Assembly (NCBI GenBank): GCA_947460235.1
Contig: CANHGK010000010.1
Span: 33,086 to 97,085 of the forward strand
Direction of reading: 5' to 3'
Origin: Paenibacillaceae bacterium
GTDB taxonomy: Bacteria > Bacillota > Bacilli > Paenibacillales > CANHGK01
Length of the DNA stretch: 64,000 nucleotides
Both the position numbers and the translations under genes were made by a program. The notes below the pieces were generated by a model, which was not told the DNA's origin, did no database searches, and saw only the letters and a program-made list of their open reading frames with translations. Positions 60,519 to 64,000 of the stretch are shown here, piece after piece; position 1 is the stretch's first letter; each line of letters opens with the position of its first letter.

Positions 60519-63500
60519 ATGTTAAAGTTTTCAAAAGTAGTAACTGCATGTTTAATTGTCGCTCAAGTTATGCTCGGTGGTGTCGTACCATTTCAATTCG
60601 ATAGGTCTCAAACCGCGAATGCAACACCTGCTGGAGAAAATCCGACGATGATGCAATATTTTCAATGGGATTTGCAAAATGATGGATTGCATTGGAATCG
60701 ATTAGCGAATGATGCAGCACACCTTAGTACCATTGGTGTAAATATGCTGTGGTTGCCACCGGCTTATAAAGGCGGAGGGAATTCCGACGTCGGATATGGT
60801 GTTTATGATGGCTATGATTTGGGTGAATTTAACCAAAAAGGTACAGTCAGAACGAAATACGGTACCAAAGCTGAATTGCAAAATGCAATTACACAATTGC
60901 ACAATCAAAACATTGATGTGTTGATGGATATGATTTTGAATCATCGAGGGAATGCCGATCGCGCAGAAACGATGCAAGCGATCCCTGTGAATGCAACCAA
61001 TCGTAATTTGGCAACTGGTGCTGAATCTGCACAGTCCGCGTGGACGGCGTATGATTTTACAGGGCGTAACGGAAAATATTCGACATTCAAGTTTAATAAT
61101 TCGCATTTTAATGGGTTTGAAAAAAACGGTCAAATTTATCGAATCGCCAATCACAACTGGGATTGGGAAGTGGACACGGAAAATGGGAACTATGATTATT
61201 TATTAATGAATGATTTGGATTATGATAATCCCGCAGTCGTCCAAGAGATGAAAGACTGGGGTACTTGGATGGTCAATACCATCGGAGTCGATGGATTTCG
61301 GATCGATGCGGCAAAACACATTCAATTTGGATTTTTGAAAGATTGGGTGCAGTCGATACGAACGAACACATCTAAACCTTTGTTTACAGTGAGTGAATAC
61401 TTAACAGGTAATACTGCTGCTGTTTCTAACTTCCTAACGAAAACGGGCGATACGATGTCCGCATTTGACTTCAATTTGCATTATCAATTTTTTGCAGCGT
61501 CCAATGCCGGCGGTACATTTGATATGCGCAATCTGTTTCCGGGTTCATTGATGGCACAACGCTCGAATAAAGCGGTCACGTTTGTTGATAATCACGATAC
61601 GCAACCGGGACAAGCGATGGATTCATTTATTCAACGTTGGTTTAAGCCAATCGCGTACGCATCGATTTTGACGCGTGAGCAAGGAATTCCAGATTTGTTT
61701 TATGGCGATTATTACGGGATTCCAACAGATAATTTTGCTTCTATGCAAAAAGAACTAGATCCGCTTTTGCGTTCAAGGAAATTATTAGCATATGGAAAAC
61801 AAAATGATTATATCGATCACTGGGATATCATTGGTTGGAGTCGAGAAGGGGATGTTGCACACCCTGGATCTGGTTTAGCGACGATCGTTAGCGATGGACC
61901 TGGCGGATCAAAATTTATGTATGTCGGAACGAAACATGCCGGTGAAACATGGTGCGATGTCACTTCAAATCGTGCGGATAAAATCACAATTGGTTTGAAT
62001 GGCTGGGCAGAATTTAAGGTGAATGGCGGATCTGTTTCGATATGGGCGAACGAAACGATGAAGTATTCGGATACGATTGCTCCGACCGCTCCATCTGGTT
62101 TGAAAGTTACTTCGAAAGGCGACGCAAATATTACACTTTCGTGGTCAGCATCCACGGATGATTCCGGATATGTTAGTTATGATATTTATCGTGATCAAGT
62201 AAAAATAGCGGATACGTTAACAACATCATTTGTTGATCGTGCGGTGACTCCGGGAAGCTCGTACAAATATCAAATTGTTGCCGTTGATGGCTCAGGCAAT
62301 CAAACGAGTGCGACCGCATTGCCACTTGTCACTTCTGCAAATCAAGCGATTATAGGAAATAATTATATCTACTTATATTATAAAAGAGGATTTACACCTT
62401 CGAATGTACACTTTAGGGCAGTTGGAGGAACGTGGACTGCGATTCCAGGCTGGGAAATGAACAATAGTACTTTTGATGGGTGGGCAATGATTACTTTGCC
62501 TATCGCGAAGGCTACTCAGGCAGAGATTTGTTTCAATAATGGTTCAATGTGGGATAATCGAAATGGTTTGAATTATATTGTAAATGCCGGAACATTTTCA
62601 TATATTCCTGGACCAAACTCTGTTTCTGGTAGTTTTAATTCCGGAGCGCCTGTGGCTACATCGACACCTGTAGTTACATCGACACCTGTAGTTACATCAA
62701 CACCTGTAGTTACATCGACACCTGTAGTTACATCAACACCTGTAGTTACATCGACACCTTTAGTTACATCGACACCTGTGGCTACATCGACACCTAAGGT
62801 GACGGCAACGCCACTTGTAACGTCGACACCAATAAAAACTGCTACGCCACTTGTAACGTCGACACCAATAGTAACGCCTGTTTTAACTACTAAACCTACC
62901 ACAACACCGACAATAGGTTATGGTAATAACGTACTATTTAACCCAGGTTTTGAGTCCGGGACGTTAAGTGGGTGGTACGAATGGCATCCATTTGGCCAAT
63001 TGAATACCGTAGGCGTCGATAAAAATGACGCATACAAAGGTGATTACAAGGCGTATTTCTGGAGTGACAAAGCGTTTCAACAAAGTTTACATCAAGTTAA
63101 AACGGGGTTGTCGAATAATAACTATTTAATGGAAATTTGGTTGAAAGCTAGTGCGTATAATGGCATTCCAAAAACGGCAAGGGTAGAAGTTTTGGATTTT
63201 GGTGGTGACCCAATTTACCAATCGATCCCCGTAACGAAAGAATGGGTAAAAGTTCAAATCAATGTTCCGATTAGTAGTGGGAAAATTGATATTGGCGTCT
63301 TTCTGGATTCGCCGGGAGCAACGTCATTGCAAATAGATGAGGTTACGTTACGACCAATTGTAGGACCAATAACTACAATCGTTCCACCGTCAGTGACACC
63401 ATCCCCTACACCTATTCGTCCAATAGCAACGCCAGTAAGCACTACAAGTGTAGATGATGGGGTGTTAGATAACGCTGGTTTTGAAAGTGGGAATCTATCC

Positions 63501-64000
63501 AGTTGGTATGAGTGGCATCCGAATGGTCAGTCCGTTGCGCTAGGGGTTGATCAAAATGATGTTTATGGCGGTCAATACAAGGTGTATTTTTGGAAAGACC
63601 AAGCGTATCAACAAAGTTTGCATCAATTAAAAACGGGCTTAATGAATGGAAATTACGAATTAAGTGCTCAAGTGAAATTAAGTACCTATGGTGGTGCTCC
63701 CAAAAATGCGAGAATTGAAATTGCTGAGTACGGCGGTCCCGCGATTTATAAAAACCTAGAAGTGAATGGAAAATGGACGAATGTGATATTAAATGTTGAT
63801 ATTACAAGTGGGAAGTTCGATTTCGGTTTATACTTAGACTCCCCAGGTAAAACGTCGTTGCAAATCGATGATGTAAAATTGAGACGTTTACCAGCAACAC
63901 CGACAGCAACACCGACAGCAACACCGACAGCAACACCGACAGCAACACCGACAGCAACACCGACAGCAACACCGACAGCAACACCGACAGCAACACCGAC
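60519..64000 (+). CDS. Secreted modular alpha-amylase (GH13_5-like), C-terminus beyond the window
   Basis: The gene runs open for 1160 codons to the right edge. The start at 60519 is 8 bp after GGAGGG and opens a signal peptide. The GH13 barrel has MMQYFQWDLQNDGLHWNRL, region I DMILNH, nucleophile Asp263 (GVDGFRIDAAKH), acid Glu293 (FTVSEYL) and Asp360 (FVDNHD), like liquefying alpha-amylases. An FN3 domain follows (APTAPSGLKVTSKGDANITL), then a CBM25/26-like module (YYKRGFTPSNVHFRAVGGTW). After a Thr-Pro-Val linker come two near-identical galactose-binding-like modules (NPGFESGTLSGWYEWHP; NAGFESGNLSSWYEWHP) and a second repeat linker. It should digest starch outside the cell. Confidence 0.93.
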   Translation, partial: MLKFSKVVTACLIVAQVMLGGVVPFQFDRSQTANATPAGENPTMMQYFQWDLQNDGLHWNRLANDAAHLSTIGVNMLWLPPAYKGGGNSDVGYGVYDGYDLGEFNQKGTVRTKYGTKAELQNAITQLHNQNIDVLMDMILNHRGNADRAETMQAIPVNATNRNLATGAESAQSAWTAYDFTGRNGKYSTFKFNNSHFNGFEKNGQIYRIANHNWDWEVDTENGNYDYLLMNDLDYDNPAVVQEMKDWGTWMVNTIGVDGFRIDAAKHIQFGFLKDWVQSIRTNTSKPLFTVSEYLTGNTAAVSNFLTKTGDTMSAFDFNLHYQFFAASNAGGTFDMRNLFPGSLMAQRSNKAVTFVDNHDTQPGQAMDSFIQRWFKPIAYASILTREQGIPDLFYGDYYGIPTDNFASMQKELDPLLRSRKLLAYGKQNDYIDHWDIIGWSREGDVAHPGSGLATIVSDGPGGSKFMYVGTKHAGETWCDVTSNRADKITIGLNGWAEFKVNGGSVSIWANETMKYSDTIAPTAPSGLKVTSKGDANITLSWSASTDDSGYVSYDIYRDQVKIADTLTTSFVDRAVTPGSSYKYQIVAVDGSGNQTSATALPLVTSANQAIIGNNYIYLYYKRGFTPSNVHFRAVGGTWTAIPGWEMNNSTFDGWAMITLPIAKATQAEICFNNGSMWDNRNGLNYIVNAGTFSYIPGPNSVSGSFNSGAPVATSTPVVTSTPVVTSTPVVTSTPVVTSTPVVTSTPLVTSTPVATSTPKVTATPLVTSTPIKTATPLVTSTPIVTPVLTTKPTTTPTIGYGNNVLFNPGFESGTLSGWYEWHPFGQLNTVGVDKNDAYKGDYKAYFWSDKAFQQSLHQVKTGLSNNNYLMEIWLKASAYNGIPKTARVEVLDFGGDPIYQSIPVTKEWVKVQINVPISSGKIDIGVFLDSPGATSLQIDEVTLRPIVGPITTIVPPSVTPSPTPIRPIATPVSTTSVDDGVLDNAGFESGNLSSWYEWHPNGQSVALGVDQNDVYGGQYKVYFWKDQAYQQSLHQLKTGLMNGNYELSAQVKLSTYGGAPKNARIEIAEYGGPAIYKNLEVNGKWTNVILNVDITSGKFDFGLYLDSPGKTSLQIDDVKLRRLPATPTATPTATPTATPTATPTATPTATPTATPTATP
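62649..62792 (+). repeat. Eight 18-bp coding repeats in the amylase linker
   Basis: Units of CCTGTAGTTACATCGACA, with a few substitutions, encode a Thr-Pro-Val-rich linker. More diverged units continue to about 62880. Confidence 0.9.
63894..64000 (+). repeat. 12-bp tandem repeat running off the right edge
   Basis: GCAACACCGACA is repeated nearly nine times without a mismatch to the end of the window, coding for (ATPT)n. Full length is unknown. Confidence 0.95.

Noticed and set aside
62573..63996. Minus-strand open frames of the type LLSVLLSV and TGVDVTTGVDV
   Set aside because: They are antisense shadows of the in-frame Thr-Pro repeats of the alpha-amylase and lack ribosome sites.

Overview
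This 64 kb window is a chromosomal stretch of a low-to-moderate GC Gram-positive bacterium of the Bacillales, most like Paenibacillaceae (Paenibacillus, Cohnella and relatives). The evidence is AGGAGG-type ribosome sites, a tRNA-responsive T-box leader before pheST, lipoboxes, S-layer-homology (SLH) anchored surface enzymes, Thr-Pro rich linkers, and the order pheS-pheT-zapA. I see no rRNA, phage, transposase or CRISPR array. Genus is inferred, not proven.

Layout. 1-1.2 kb: end of a GH32 sucrose hydrolase overlapping a fructokinase. 1.2-8.2 kb: an orphan CuA lipoprotein, two decayed genes (DUF418 and a metallo-beta-lactamase-fold hydrolase), a GIY-YIG-like protein, a surface stalk protein, an intact MBL hydrolase, a glycosyltransferase and ung. 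8.3-14.2 kb: repeat-rich secreted proteins, an HSP90-family protein paired with a helical-repeat partner, and a DUF429 protein. 14.2-20.9 kb: a MacAB-like operon of duplicated adaptor, ATPase, FtsX-like permease, SLH protein and Gly-rich lipoprotein. 21-25.7 kb: housekeeping genes (TIGR01777, fabF, TfoX-like) and two more pseudogenes.

25.7-39.5 kb is the most striking region. It holds a DUF1365-CFA synthase fusion, a second CFA-type methyltransferase, two FAD oxidoreductases (amine-oxidase-like and CrtI-like), a DUF1295 membrane enzyme, an SDR/DUF2867 protein, small membrane proteins, a DrrAB-type ABC transporter and folE, ending in two tandem MerR-B12 regulators of the CarH/LitR photoreceptor class. 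Three intergenic regions carry 11-bp direct repeats of the nTnTACA type recognised by CarH/CarA, and a fourth promoter, that of the regulators, carries a palindrome of the same half-site. I read this as a light/B12-controlled regulon for modifying membrane fatty acids and making pterin or folate cofactors. No phytoene synthase is present, so it is not an ordinary carotenoid cluster.

39.7-50.3 kb: a soluble chemoreceptor-like protein, then a divergent starch pair: a membrane-anchored pullulanase-like protein whose catalytic barrel looks dead, and a 2358-residue SLH-anchored amylopullulanase with a cre-like site. 50.4-55.2 kb: a two-component system that runs straight into a fused PxpB-PxpC, PxpA and a gamma-glutamylcyclotransferase, which together form a complete 5-oxoproline generation and salvage unit. 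55.3-60.4 kb: DUF2203, tRNA-Gly(CCC), T-box, pheS, pheT and zapA. 60.5-64 kb: a modular secreted alpha-amylase that runs off the right edge inside a 12-bp coding repeat.
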